Source: an uncultured Paracoccaceae bacterium (GTDB lineage Bacteria > Pseudomonadota > Alphaproteobacteria > Rhodobacterales > Rhodobacteraceae). From it: DNA of 64,000 bases. Below the pieces are notes generated by a model. The model saw nothing but the letters and a program-made list of their open reading frames with translations. It was not told the DNA's origin and did not search any database. Shown here in pieces: positions 8,443-16,212 of the stretch. The stretch's first letter is position 1. Each line of letters opens with the position of its first letter. The translations under genes were made by a program, and so were the position numbers. Location of the stretch: positions 98,103 to 162,102 of the forward strand of contig CAMFGW010000003.1 of assembly GCA_945952025.1 (NCBI GenBank). The letters are read 5' to 3'.

Positions 8443-9735
8443 ATGGCTTTGGACACGCATCCGGGAATTGCCCCCTACGACGCGCCGGTCAAGGATCTGT
8501 ACGAGTTGGGCGAAATGCCCCCGCTCGGCCATGTGCCGAAGCAGATGTATGCCTGGGCCATCCGCCGCGAACGCCATGGCGAGCCCGACGCGGCCATGCA
8601 GGTCGAGGTGGTCGATACCTGGAAGCTCGATTCGAACGAGGTCCTGGTTCTGGTGATGGCGGCGGGCGTCAACTACAACGGCGTCTGGGCAGCGCTCGGC
8701 GTGCCGATCAGCCCCTTCGACGGCCACAAGCAGCCCTACCACATCGCCGGTTCCGACGCCTCTGGCATCGTCTGGGCGGTGGGCGACAAGGTGAAACGTT
8801 GGAAGGTGGGCGACGAGGTGGTCGTCCATTGCAACCAGGACGACGGCGACGACGAGGAATGCAACGGCGGCGACCCGATGTTCTCGCCCACCCAGCGGAT
8901 CTGGGGGTATGAGACGCCGGACGGGTCCTTCAGCCAGTTCACCCGCGTGCAGTCCCAGCAACTCATGCCGCGGCCGAAGCACCTGACCTGGGAAGAATCG
9001 GCCTGCTACACGCTGACCCTTGCGACCGCCTACCGGATGCTGTTCGGCCACCAGCCGCACGACCTGAAGCCCGGCCAGAACGTGCTTGTGTGGGGTTCGT
9101 CGGGCGGTCTGGGGTCCTATGCGATCCAGCTCATCAACACCGCGGGCGCCAATGCGATCGGCGTCATCTCGGACGAATCGAAGCGCGATTTCGTCATGGG
9201 GCTGGGCGCCAAGGGCGTCATCAACCGCAACGACTTCAAATGCTGGGGGCAGCTGCCCACGGTCAACAGCCAGGAATACAACGACTGGCTGAAAGAGGCG
9301 CGCCGGTTCGGCAAGGCGATCTGGGACATCACCGGCAAGGGCGTGAGTGTCGACATGGTGTTCGAGCACCCCGGCGAGGCGACCTTCCCGGTTTCCAGCC
9401 TGGTCTGCAAGAAGGGCGGCATGGTCGTCATCTGCGCCGGCACCAGCGGCTTCAACTGCACCTTCGACGTGCGCTACATGTGGATGCACCAGAAGCGCCT
9501 GCAGGGCAGCCACTTCGCCCACCTCAAGCAGGCGTCGGCGGCCAACAAGCTGATGATCGAGCGCAGGCTCGACCCCTGCATGTCCGAGGTATTCCCCTGG
9601 GCCGAGATCCCGCAGGCGCACATGCTGATGCGCACCAACAAGCACAAGCCGGGGAACATGGCCGTCCTGGTGCAGGCGCCGCGCACCGGGCTCAGGACGT
9701 TCGAGGATGCGCTGGAGGCCGGTCGCGAGCGCTGA
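8443..9735 (+). CDS. ccr: Crotonyl-CoA carboxylase/reductase
   Basis: A zinc-less MDR-superfamily enzyme performing NADPH-dependent reductive carboxylation of crotonyl-CoA to (2S)-ethylmalonyl-CoA, the defining step of the ethylmalonyl-CoA pathway. Family segments are the N-terminal YELGEMPPLGHVPKQMYAW, AAGVNYNGVWAALG, the Rossmann loop VWGSSGGLGSYAIQL, and a C-terminal part ending with NKHKPGNMAVLVQAP. Its 430 residues are the normal length. An AAAGGAGAG ribosome site sits just before the ATG, and a terminator-like hairpin follows at 9764-9791. Confidence 0.97.
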   Translation: MALDTHPGIAPYDAPVKDLYELGEMPPLGHVPKQMYAWAIRRERHGEPDAAMQVEVVDTWKLDSNEVLVLVMAAGVNYNGVWAALGVPISPFDGHKQPYHIAGSDASGIVWAVGDKVKRWKVGDEVVVHCNQDDGDDEECNGGDPMFSPTQRIWGYETPDGSFSQFTRVQSQQLMPRPKHLTWEESACYTLTLATAYRMLFGHQPHDLKPGQNVLVWGSSGGLGSYAIQLINTAGANAIGVISDESKRDFVMGLGAKGVINRNDFKCWGQLPTVNSQEYNDWLKEARRFGKAIWDITGKGVSVDMVFEHPGEATFPVSSLVCKKGGMVVICAGTSGFNCTFDVRYMWMHQKRLQGSHFAHLKQASAANKLMIERRLDPCMSEVFPWAEIPQAHMLMRTNKHKPGNMAVLVQAPRTGLRTFEDALEAGRER

Positions 9736-9763
9736 GGGGCGCCAGACTTGGGAAAAAATGGGG

Positions 9764-9791
9764 CGCCGCAGGCAAAAGCCGCGGCGTCCTT
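9764..9791 (+). terminator. Terminator-like hairpin after ccr
   Basis: CGCCGC, bulged A, GGC, AAAA loop, GCC, GCGGCG gives a 9 bp stem with one bulge, followed by TCCTTT. It lies 29 bp after the ccr stop. The T-run is short, so termination may be weak. Confidence 0.55.
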
Positions 9792-9887
9792 TGCGTTTGG
9801 TGAAGGATTTTTCCGCAAATTGGCCATGGGCCTTCCTCAATTCGCCTTCAGGTTGAGAAAAGCTTCATCAGTCAACGAGGGATCGTC

Positions 9888-10091
9888 ATGCGCTACGACT
9901 GGATCATGGACGTGCTGACCGACCTGCGGAATTTCTCGGCCGTGAACGGCCTCACCGACCTGTCGCGCGAGCTGGATGCGACCTTGACGATCGCCGCCAA
10001 GGACATTTCGCGGGCGGCCGGGGTGCCGATCCTGGCCTACACGAACACCGATCTGCCCACGCCGGAAAAGCGCGGCGGAACGCTGGGGTAG
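9888..10091 (+). CDS. Small uncharacterised protein
   Basis: A 67-residue protein without membrane segments, starting MRYDWIMDVLTDLRNFSAVNGL, with helical character and a Pro-rich tail. It is preceded by CGAGGGATCGTC, with an AGGG-type ribosome site at useful spacing. The composition resembles a real cytosolic protein, but I cannot assign a family. It sits 48 bp before the helicase gene on the same strand. Confidence 0.6.
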   Translation: MRYDWIMDVLTDLRNFSAVNGLTDLSRELDATLTIAAKDISRAAGVPILAYTNTDLPTPEKRGGTLG

Positions 10092-10139
10092 GGGCGGGCC
10101 TACTGGCACTCCGCCAAGCGCCGGGATAGGGTCCGGCGC

Positions 10140-11672
10140 ATGTCGGCCGGCCTTCCCACCCTTTCGCACGATCAGGCCGAAGCCTGGGATCGCGTCGTCG
10201 ATCTGTTGCGCGGCGCGGGCATCGACATCGACGAGGGCACGATCTTGCCGGCGGCCGAGGGGGCGGCGTCGGTCCTTGCGGTCGTGGGCAAGGCAGGGTC
10301 GGGCAAGACGCTGCTGCTCGCCGGCCTGATGAAGGCGCTGGAGGCTGCGGGGATCGACTTGATTACCGGCGACTACGAAGGCAAGCGGCGCAAGGACCGG
10401 CGCACGCTCGCGGTCCTGGCACCGACGAACAAGGCGGCGAGCGTGTTGCGCAGCCGGGGCGTGCCGGCGACCACCATTCACCGCATCCTCTACACGCCCG
10501 TCTACGACCCCGATTACGAAAAGATCGCCGACTGGCTTGCCGGTTCGGGCGACCGGCCGGAGATCGAGGGCTTGAGCGATCTGGCGCTCGACCGGGCCAA
10601 GGCCTTCTACGAGGCCGCCAAGTCGATCCCCGGCGCGCTTGCGGCGGCGGGCCTGCGCGGGTCGGACTTCATCCTGGGCTGGAAGCGGCGCGAGGACCCC
10701 CTGGATGTGGGCTTCATCGACGAAGCCTCGATGCTGGACGAGCGCCAGTTCGAGGATCTGCGCGAAATCTTTCCGACGCTCGTCCTTTTCGGCGACCCGG
10801 CCCAGCTAGCCCCCGTCGGCCAGTCGGGCGAGATGGTCTTTGACCGCCTGCCGGACGCGCGCAAGCTGGTCCTGCACCGCGTCCACCGGCAAGCCGAGGA
10901 CAACCCGATCCTGGACCTGGCCCATGCGCTGGGTGACGAGGCGCTGACCTTCCCCGAGTTCGAGGCGATGGTGACTGACGCCGCGCGCCGGGACGACCGT
11001 GTCGTCTGGGCCGAACGCATGGATGCGGGGCTGATGGCGCGGTCCCCGGCCCTTGTCTGGCGCAACCAGACCCGCGTGCGGCTGATTCAGGCCTTCCGCG
11101 CGGCGCACAATGCCCCTGCCGACGCGCTTCTGCCGGGCGAGCCCTTGATCTGCGACGGGATCGAACTGCCCTTGAAGCACCGCAAGAAGCGCATCGACCT
11201 GGAGGCGCGGGGCCTGATCAAGGGGGCGCAGGTCATCTACCTGGGCCCCGGATCGAAGCCCGGATTTTCGCGGCTGCATGTGGTGGGTGCCGAGGACCCG
11301 CGCGTATCGGCCGCGTCGATCGTCAAGATCGAGCTGCCGGGCGAGGAGGAGCCCTTCATCCCCTATGCCGCGCGGATGGGGGCTGCCTTCCTGCATGGCG
11401 CCGCCGTGACGATCCACAAGGCGCAAGGCTCGCAATGGCCCGAGGTTCAGGTCTTTGCGCCCGATCTTTACGTCGCGGCGCAGATGGGCCGCACCGAGGC
11501 CGGCATCCCGCTCTGGAAGCGGCTCGCGTATGTGGCGATCACGCGGGCCCAGCACCGGCTCTACTGGGTGGTGCGCAGCCGGCTTGGCCGGCCCGAGGCA
11601 AGGCTTGGCATCGACGACCTGCCGAAGGGGGCGGCGCCCCTGACGCTCGATGCGACCGAACCGGACCTCTGA
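10140..11672 (+). CDS. SF1 DNA helicase, RecD/Dda-like
   Basis: A 510-residue AAA/SF1 helicase. Walker A is VVGKAGSGKTLLL (about residues 48-60), the APTNKAAS motif Ia follows, Walker B is IDEASML, and motif III appears as LFGDPAQLAPVG. The C-terminal UvrD-like part has TIHKAQGSQWPEV (motif V) and YVAITRAQHRLYWV (motif VI). It resembles free-standing RecD-like, exonuclease V alpha-family helicases rather than RecBCD RecD, with no recB or recC nearby. Likely role: DNA unwinding in repair or recombination. Confidence 0.88.
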   Translation: MSAGLPTLSHDQAEAWDRVVDLLRGAGIDIDEGTILPAAEGAASVLAVVGKAGSGKTLLLAGLMKALEAAGIDLITGDYEGKRRKDRRTLAVLAPTNKAASVLRSRGVPATTIHRILYTPVYDPDYEKIADWLAGSGDRPEIEGLSDLALDRAKAFYEAAKSIPGALAAAGLRGSDFILGWKRREDPLDVGFIDEASMLDERQFEDLREIFPTLVLFGDPAQLAPVGQSGEMVFDRLPDARKLVLHRVHRQAEDNPILDLAHALGDEALTFPEFEAMVTDAARRDDRVVWAERMDAGLMARSPALVWRNQTRVRLIQAFRAAHNAPADALLPGEPLICDGIELPLKHRKKRIDLEARGLIKGAQVIYLGPGSKPGFSRLHVVGAEDPRVSAASIVKIELPGEEEPFIPYAARMGAAFLHGAAVTIHKAQGSQWPEVQVFAPDLYVAAQMGRTEAGIPLWKRLAYVAITRAQHRLYWVVRSRLGRPEARLGIDDLPKGAAPLTLDATEPDL

Positions 11673-11728
11673 CCCGGTTTCCGTCGGGGTGAAAAGCCCC
11701 TAGGGTCGGCGCTAAAGGGGAATCGTCC

Positions 11729-11965
11729 ATGCGCTGCGTCTTCGTCCAGTTCCGCTGCAATCCCGGCAAGACCTACGAGGTCGCGGATGCGATCTACGAC
11801 CGGGAAGTCGTGTCCGAGCTTTATTCGACCTCGGGCGAATATGACCTGATGGCAAAGGTCTACATTCCGGAAGAGGAAGACGTGGGCCGCTACCTGTCGG
11901 ACCGGCTCTTCGACATTCCGGGGATCGTGCGCACGCTGACGACGATGACCTACCGCGCCTTCTAG
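11729..11965 (+). CDS. Stand-alone Lrp/AsnC ligand-binding (RAM) domain protein
   Basis: A 78-residue protein consisting only of the RAM effector-binding domain of Lrp/AsnC regulators (FVQFRCNPGKTYEVADAI, SGEYDLMAKV, the LTTMTYRAF ending). There is no helix-turn-helix, so it cannot bind DNA alone. Such stand-alone RAM proteins oligomerise and may bind amino acids or modulate full-length Lrp partners. AAGGGG precedes the ATG. The gene is followed by repeat copy 2. Confidence 0.88.
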   Translation: MRCVFVQFRCNPGKTYEVADAIYDREVVSELYSTSGEYDLMAKVYIPEEEDVGRYLSDRLFDIPGIVRTLTTMTYRAF

Positions 11966-11979
11966 GTCGCGTGCCCTTG

Positions 11980-12211
11980 CCGGACCGGCTGGCAGGGGCA
12001 AGTGACCCTGCCATACGAAGGCCTCTCCCCTTGTCCCCGCCGGTGGCCCAAAGGCCACTGGCCAGCGCCCGCCCCGCCATCGGCGGGCGCTTCGCGCCCA
12101 CCGGGGCAGGCGCCGGCCTTTGATGGTGAGTGACATGAGCGGCCCAGCGGAGGCGTTTCCACACGGGCGAGGGAAACGCGGGTCGCGTTTCCTGATCCCG
12201 CCCGGCCCGGC
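11980..12211 (+). repeat. Structured intergenic repeat, copy 2
   Basis: Same element as at 2061-2288, again between convergent genes and in the same orientation. H1, H2 and H3 are kept. H2 carries a G-C pair where copy 1 has A-T, plus one G-T pair. The H3 stem has two A/C oppositions, which would be G-U wobbles in a minus-strand transcript. At the 3' side GGAAACG (12172-12178) can pair either upstream (12154-12160) or, within a perfect 9 bp stem, downstream (12172-12180 with 12184-12192). Confidence 0.85.
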
Positions 12212-12245
12212 TTTTCAGCGCAAGCGAACGGTAACCCTGCCACAC

Positions 12246-13010
12246 CTACCGCTTCAGCGCCCGGAAACCGGCCGAGGCGGCCCAGCCGGCGAAGGCGGCG
12301 ATGGCCAGCGCGAGCGCGCCGTAGATCGCGGGCTGGGTGCGCGACAGGCGGAACAGCCAGCGTTCAAGGCCGACCTTGCGGACGTAGATGCTGCGCTCGT
12401 CCAGCGCCACGACCTGCTTGTTGCGCGTGAGGAAGATGCGGGTCTTGTAGACGCCCTCGACAAGGTTCGCGGGCAGCCGGATGTCGGTGCGGAAAAGCGT
12501 GTCCTGCGCCAGCCGGACCGAGGCGTCCTGAAGGGCGTAGAAGCCCTGCTTCTGGCGGATGCGGATCAGGGCTGTTGTGAAGTTGTGGGAATACATGAGC
12601 GTGCGTGCGACGCTCATCGACCGGAGCTCTCGTGTAAAGGCGACGGAATAGCGGATGTCGTCGGTGTTCGAGATGATCTGCTCGAAAGGCCGCGTGGTGG
12701 CGATGGCGTAGAAGCTGGGCGCACTGTCGACCGTCACCGTGTCGGTATTGACCCAGATGCCAAGGACGCGCGACTTGCGCCGGACGTTGACCGGGAAAGA
12801 GGGGCCCTGCACCGTGATGATCACGTCGAGCGAGCTGTCCGTCGGCGGCGGCGCGTCGCGCGACACGGCGCCATAGATCAGAAGGTCGGACCCGTTGAAG
12901 TTCGCCGTGATCTCGATCCGGTCCTCGCTCAGGCCAGAGACGACCTTTTCCTCGGCCCCGAGCCAGGCGGGGACGGCGACAAGCGCGAGGGCGAGGACCA
13001 GCGCCCGCAT
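12246..13010 (-). CDS. TIGR02186-family membrane-anchored protein
   Basis: A 254-residue protein with a cleavable-looking signal peptide (about residues 1-19, MRALVLALALVAVPAWLGAE) and one C-terminal membrane helix (about 228-248). The middle is beta-rich (ITANFNGSDLLIYGAVSRDAPP). It matches the uncharacterised alphaproteobacterial family TIGR02186, which is regularly paired with a TauE/SafE permease, as here. The long upstream frame is not used: the ATG at 13010 overlaps the TauE stop and begins the signal peptide. A role as periplasmic partner of the exporter is inferred. Confidence 0.85.
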   Translation of the reverse strand: MRALVLALALVAVPAWLGAEEKVVSGLSEDRIEITANFNGSDLLIYGAVSRDAPPPTDSSLDVIITVQGPSFPVNVRRKSRVLGIWVNTDTVTVDSAPSFYAIATTRPFEQIISNTDDIRYSVAFTRELRSMSVARTLMYSHNFTTALIRIRQKQGFYALQDASVRLAQDTLFRTDIRLPANLVEGVYKTRIFLTRNKQVVALDERSIYVRKVGLERWLFRLSRTQPAIYGALALAIAAFAGWAASAGFRALKR

Positions 13011-13927
13011 CAGCCGCGCCCCACGGGGGCGAGCGAGTAAAGCTCGCCCGGCGTCAGCAGAAGGTCGAGCGCCAGCTTGCCGCAGACCAGAAGGACCAGA
13101 AGCGCCAGCAGGATGCGCAACTGTTCGGCCCTGAGCCTCAGCGCCAGTGCCGCGCCGATCTGGGCGCCGATGACGCCGCCAAGGATCAGAAGGACCGCCA
13201 GAAGGATGTCGACCGACTGATTGGTCAGCGCATGCATGAAAGTGGTGAAGCCGGTCACGAAGATGATCTGGAAGAGCGATGTGCCGATCACGACCTTGGT
13301 CGGCATGTTCAGAAGGTAGATCATCGCCGGGACCATGATGAAGCCGCCGCCGACGCCCATCACGGCGGCCAGGACGCCGACCCCGAAGCCGACCACGATC
13401 GGCGGAATTATGGAGATATAGAGACCCGAGGTGCGGAACTTCATCTTCAGTGGCAGCCGGTGGACCCACATGTGCTGGCTGCGCTTGACCGGCGCCACCG
13501 CGCGCTTGGCCCGCCTCAGGCTGCGGACGCTTTCCTGCAGCATCATGGCGCCCACGACCCCCAGGAAAAGGACGTAGGACAGCTGCACGAACAGGTCGAT
13601 CTGCCCCGACCGCGACAGCAGGTTGAAGAGCCAGATGCCCGCCGTCGACCCGGCGATACCCGCGACCATCAGCACGACCCCCATGCGGATGTCGACGGTC
13701 TTGCGCTTGAGGTGCGCAAGAACGCCCGAGATCGAGGAGGCGACGACCTGGTTGGCGCCGGTCGCGACCGCGACCGTCGGGGGGACACCCACGAAAAACA
13801 GCAGCGGCGTGATGATGAAGCCGCCGCCAACGCCGAACAGGCCCGACAGAATGCCGACAATGCCCCCGAGCCCGAAGAGCAGGAAGGCATTCACAGAAAC
13901 CTCGGCTATCGGCAGATAAATCTGCAT
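13010..13927 (-). CDS. TauE/SafE family sulfite exporter-like permease
   Basis: A 305-residue polytopic inner-membrane protein with the duplicated TauE/SafE signature, first half GIVGILSGLFGVGGGFIITPLL and second half GVGVLAAVMGVGGGFIMVPAMI. About eight hydrophobic segments are visible. The family exports sulfite, sulfoacetate or related organosulfur anions; the substrate here is unknown. It is translationally coupled to the TIGR02186 gene. Confidence 0.9.
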   Translation of the reverse strand: MQIYLPIAEVSVNAFLLFGLGGIVGILSGLFGVGGGFIITPLLFFVGVPPTVAVATGANQVVASSISGVLAHLKRKTVDIRMGVVLMVAGIAGSTAGIWLFNLLSRSGQIDLFVQLSYVLFLGVVGAMMLQESVRSLRRAKRAVAPVKRSQHMWVHRLPLKMKFRTSGLYISIIPPIVVGFGVGVLAAVMGVGGGFIMVPAMIYLLNMPTKVVIGTSLFQIIFVTGFTTFMHALTNQSVDILLAVLLILGGVIGAQIGAALALRLRAEQLRILLALLVLLVCGKLALDLLLTPGELYSLAPVGRG

Positions 13928-14106
13928 GCGACGACCTTCGCCCAGGGAGGGAAGCTTTTCGAGTGATGGGCCTTCGCGGCCCCACTGTCAAAGGGTCGGG
14001 CCGGGGTTTTTGGTCAAATCCCGGCGACTGGACCAGATTTTTCCGAAACTGGACTCATCGGGCGTAGCATCGGGGCGCAACATATGGATCGGCTTGGGAA
14101 ATCCCT

Positions 14107-14134
14107 GTGCCGCGCCCCGTGCCGCGCCCCGTGC
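14107..14134 (+). repeat. 12-bp tandem duplication
   Basis: GTGCCGCGCCCC twice in a row plus GTGC, ending at the base before the permease stop codon. The remaining spacer to TauE (13928-14106) shows no gene. Confidence 0.75.
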
Positions 14135-15103
14135 TCAACGTTCCTTCACATAGGGTTCGCCGCCAGCGCGCGGCGGGGTCGCCTTGCCGATGAATCCCGC
14201 CAGAACCACGACCGTCAGGATATAGGGCAGGGCGTCGAGCGCGGGCGAGGGGATGTCGAAACCGAAGGTCCGGGTGATGACATCGGGGCGCAGCGCGAAT
14301 GCCTGGAAGAAGCCGAAGAGGAGCGTGGCCCACAGCGCATACCAGGGTCGCCACTTGGCGAAGATCAGGGCAGCGAGCGCGATATAGCCGCGCCCCGCCG
14401 TCATCTCGCGCCCGAAGCCCGCTTGCAGGCCCGCCGCCATATAGGCGCCGGCAAGGCCGCAGAGGACGCCGGTGATCGCCACCGCCGAATAGCGCAGCCG
14501 GACGACCGAGATGCCGGCGGTATCGACCGAGGCGGGGTTTTCACCGACGGCGCGCAGCCGCAGCCCGTAGCGCGTGCGGTAGAGCACCCACCAGGTCAGG
14601 GGCACGCACAGAAGGCCCACATAGACCAGGATGGTATGGCCCGACAGGACCTCGGCGTAGAAGGGGCCGATGATCGGGATGGCCTTGGCGGCCTCGGCAC
14701 CCGGCAGGGTCAGCTCGCTGAAGCGGGCGGGACCGTCGAGCGGGGGCGTGCGGCCGCCCTGTCCGAAAAGTGCCTGGGCGATCAGGACGGTGATGCCGCT
14801 TGCGACGAAGTTGAGCGCCACGCCCGAGATCAGCTGGTTGCCGCGGAAGGTGATCGAGGCGACGCCGTGGATGCCCGCGAAGATCAGCGAGGCGCCGATC
14901 CCGACCAAGGTGCCCACCCAGACGTTGCCGGACAGGTAGGCGGCCGCGCCCGTCGCCATGGCGGCGACCAGCATCTTGCCCTCGAGCCCGATGTCGAAGA
15001 TGCCCGAGCGTTCGGAATAAAGCCCGGCAAGGCAGGCCAGCAGCAGGGGCGTCGCCAGCCGCAGGGTCGAATCGAGGATCTGAAGGAAGGTCGCGTAGTC
15101 CAT
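14135..15103 (-). CDS. BMP-type ABC transporter permease 2
   Basis: A 322-residue inner-membrane permease of the branched-chain/BMP transporter family. It has about eight to ten hydrophobic segments and conserved ATPLLLACLAGLYSERSGIFDIGLEGKML and GNQLISGVALNF blocks typical of the YufQ/NupQ type. It is the last gene of a four-gene operon (BMP protein, ATPase, permease 1, permease 2). The substrate class for these systems is purine nucleosides. Confidence 0.92.
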   Translation of the reverse strand: MDYATFLQILDSTLRLATPLLLACLAGLYSERSGIFDIGLEGKMLVAAMATGAAAYLSGNVWVGTLVGIGASLIFAGIHGVASITFRGNQLISGVALNFVASGITVLIAQALFGQGGRTPPLDGPARFSELTLPGAEAAKAIPIIGPFYAEVLSGHTILVYVGLLCVPLTWWVLYRTRYGLRLRAVGENPASVDTAGISVVRLRYSAVAITGVLCGLAGAYMAAGLQAGFGREMTAGRGYIALAALIFAKWRPWYALWATLLFGFFQAFALRPDVITRTFGFDIPSPALDALPYILTVVVLAGFIGKATPPRAGGEPYVKER

Positions 15104-16212
15104 CAGGCGGCCCTCGCCGTGACCGGGCTCTCTGGCGCGCGGAAGAAGAAAAAGCCGAGCATCATCCGCACCATCTGGTCGAGCGCGCCGGTGAAGAGGA
15201 TCACAAGGCCCTGGACGACGGTCCGAAGCTCGATCGGGATGGTGGTCCAGAGGCCAAGCTCGGCCCCGCCCTGATAAAGGAAGCCGAAGAGGATCGCGGC
15301 CAGGAAGACGCCCAGCGGGTGGTTGCGGCCCATCAGTGCCACCGCGATGCCGATGAAACCTGCCCCTTCGGACGAGTTCTGCAAGAGCCGCCCGCTTTCC
15401 CCCATGACGTTGTTGATCGACATGAGCCCCGCGAGCGCCCCCGAGATCAGCATCGAGACCATGATGACCTTGGTGGCCGAGATGCCCGCATAACGCGCGG
15501 CGCGGTCGGACTTGCCGAAGGCGCGGATCTCATAGCCGAGCCTTGTGTGCCACAAGAGGACCCAGACGCCGAAACAGGCGGCGATGGCGACAAAAAGGCT
15601 GACGTTCGCCGGCACCTTCTTGACGAAGATGAGGTTCAGGACCGGCATCTCGTTCAGTGTCGGCAGGTGGGTGCCGGGCGGGAAATGGGCGGTCGCGGGG
15701 TCCATCTGGCCGATCGGGCGCAGGACGCTGACCAGAAGATAGACGATGACGGCCGCGCCGATGTAGTTGAACATGATCGTGGTGATGACGATGTGGCTGC
15801 CGCGCTTGGCCTGAAGCCAGGCCGGAATCGCGGCCCAGGCGGCGCCGAAGACGGCCGCGCCCAGCGCCGCTGCCACAAGGGCCACGGTCCAGTGCGGCCA
15901 GACGGGCAGCGCCAGCAGCACGAGTGCCACGCCAAGGCCGCCCATCTGGGCCTGCCCCTCGCCGCCGATGTTGAACATGGCGGCATGGAAGGCGACGGTG
16001 ACGGCAAGGCCGGTGAAGATGAAGCTTGTCGCGTAATAAAGCGTGTAGCCCCAGGCGTAGGGCGAGCCGAGCGCGCCCTCGGTCATGGTCTTCAGCGCCT
16101 CCCACGGGCTTTCGCCGATCGCGAGGATCACGAGGGCCGAGATGATCGCGGCCAAAAGCAGCGAGATGAGGGGCACGAGGACGACATCCGCCCAGCGCGG
16201 GAGCTTGGTCAT
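15103..16212 (-). CDS. BMP-type ABC transporter permease 1
   Basis: A 369-residue polytopic permease of the YufP/NupP type. NIGGEGQAQMGGLG and GFIGIAVALMGRNHPLGVFLAAILFG are the conserved blocks. It shares one base with the downstream permease and overlaps the ATPase gene by 4 bp, so the operon is tightly coupled. It forms the membrane heterodimer with the other permease. Confidence 0.92.
   Translation of the reverse strand: MTKLPRWADVVLVPLISLLLAAIISALVILAIGESPWEALKTMTEGALGSPYAWGYTLYYATSFIFTGLAVTVAFHAAMFNIGGEGQAQMGGLGVALVLLALPVWPHWTVALVAAALGAAVFGAAWAAIPAWLQAKRGSHIVITTIMFNYIGAAVIVYLLVSVLRPIGQMDPATAHFPPGTHLPTLNEMPVLNLIFVKKVPANVSLFVAIAACFGVWVLLWHTRLGYEIRAFGKSDRAARYAGISATKVIMVSMLISGALAGLMSINNVMGESGRLLQNSSEGAGFIGIAVALMGRNHPLGVFLAAILFGFLYQGGAELGLWTTIPIELRTVVQGLVILFTGALDQMVRMMLGFFFFRAPESPVTARAA

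Noticed and set aside
14107..14134. The short tandem arrays as CRISPR.
   Set aside because: Units are directly adjacent with no spacers and are only 11-12 bp long; no cas genes are present.
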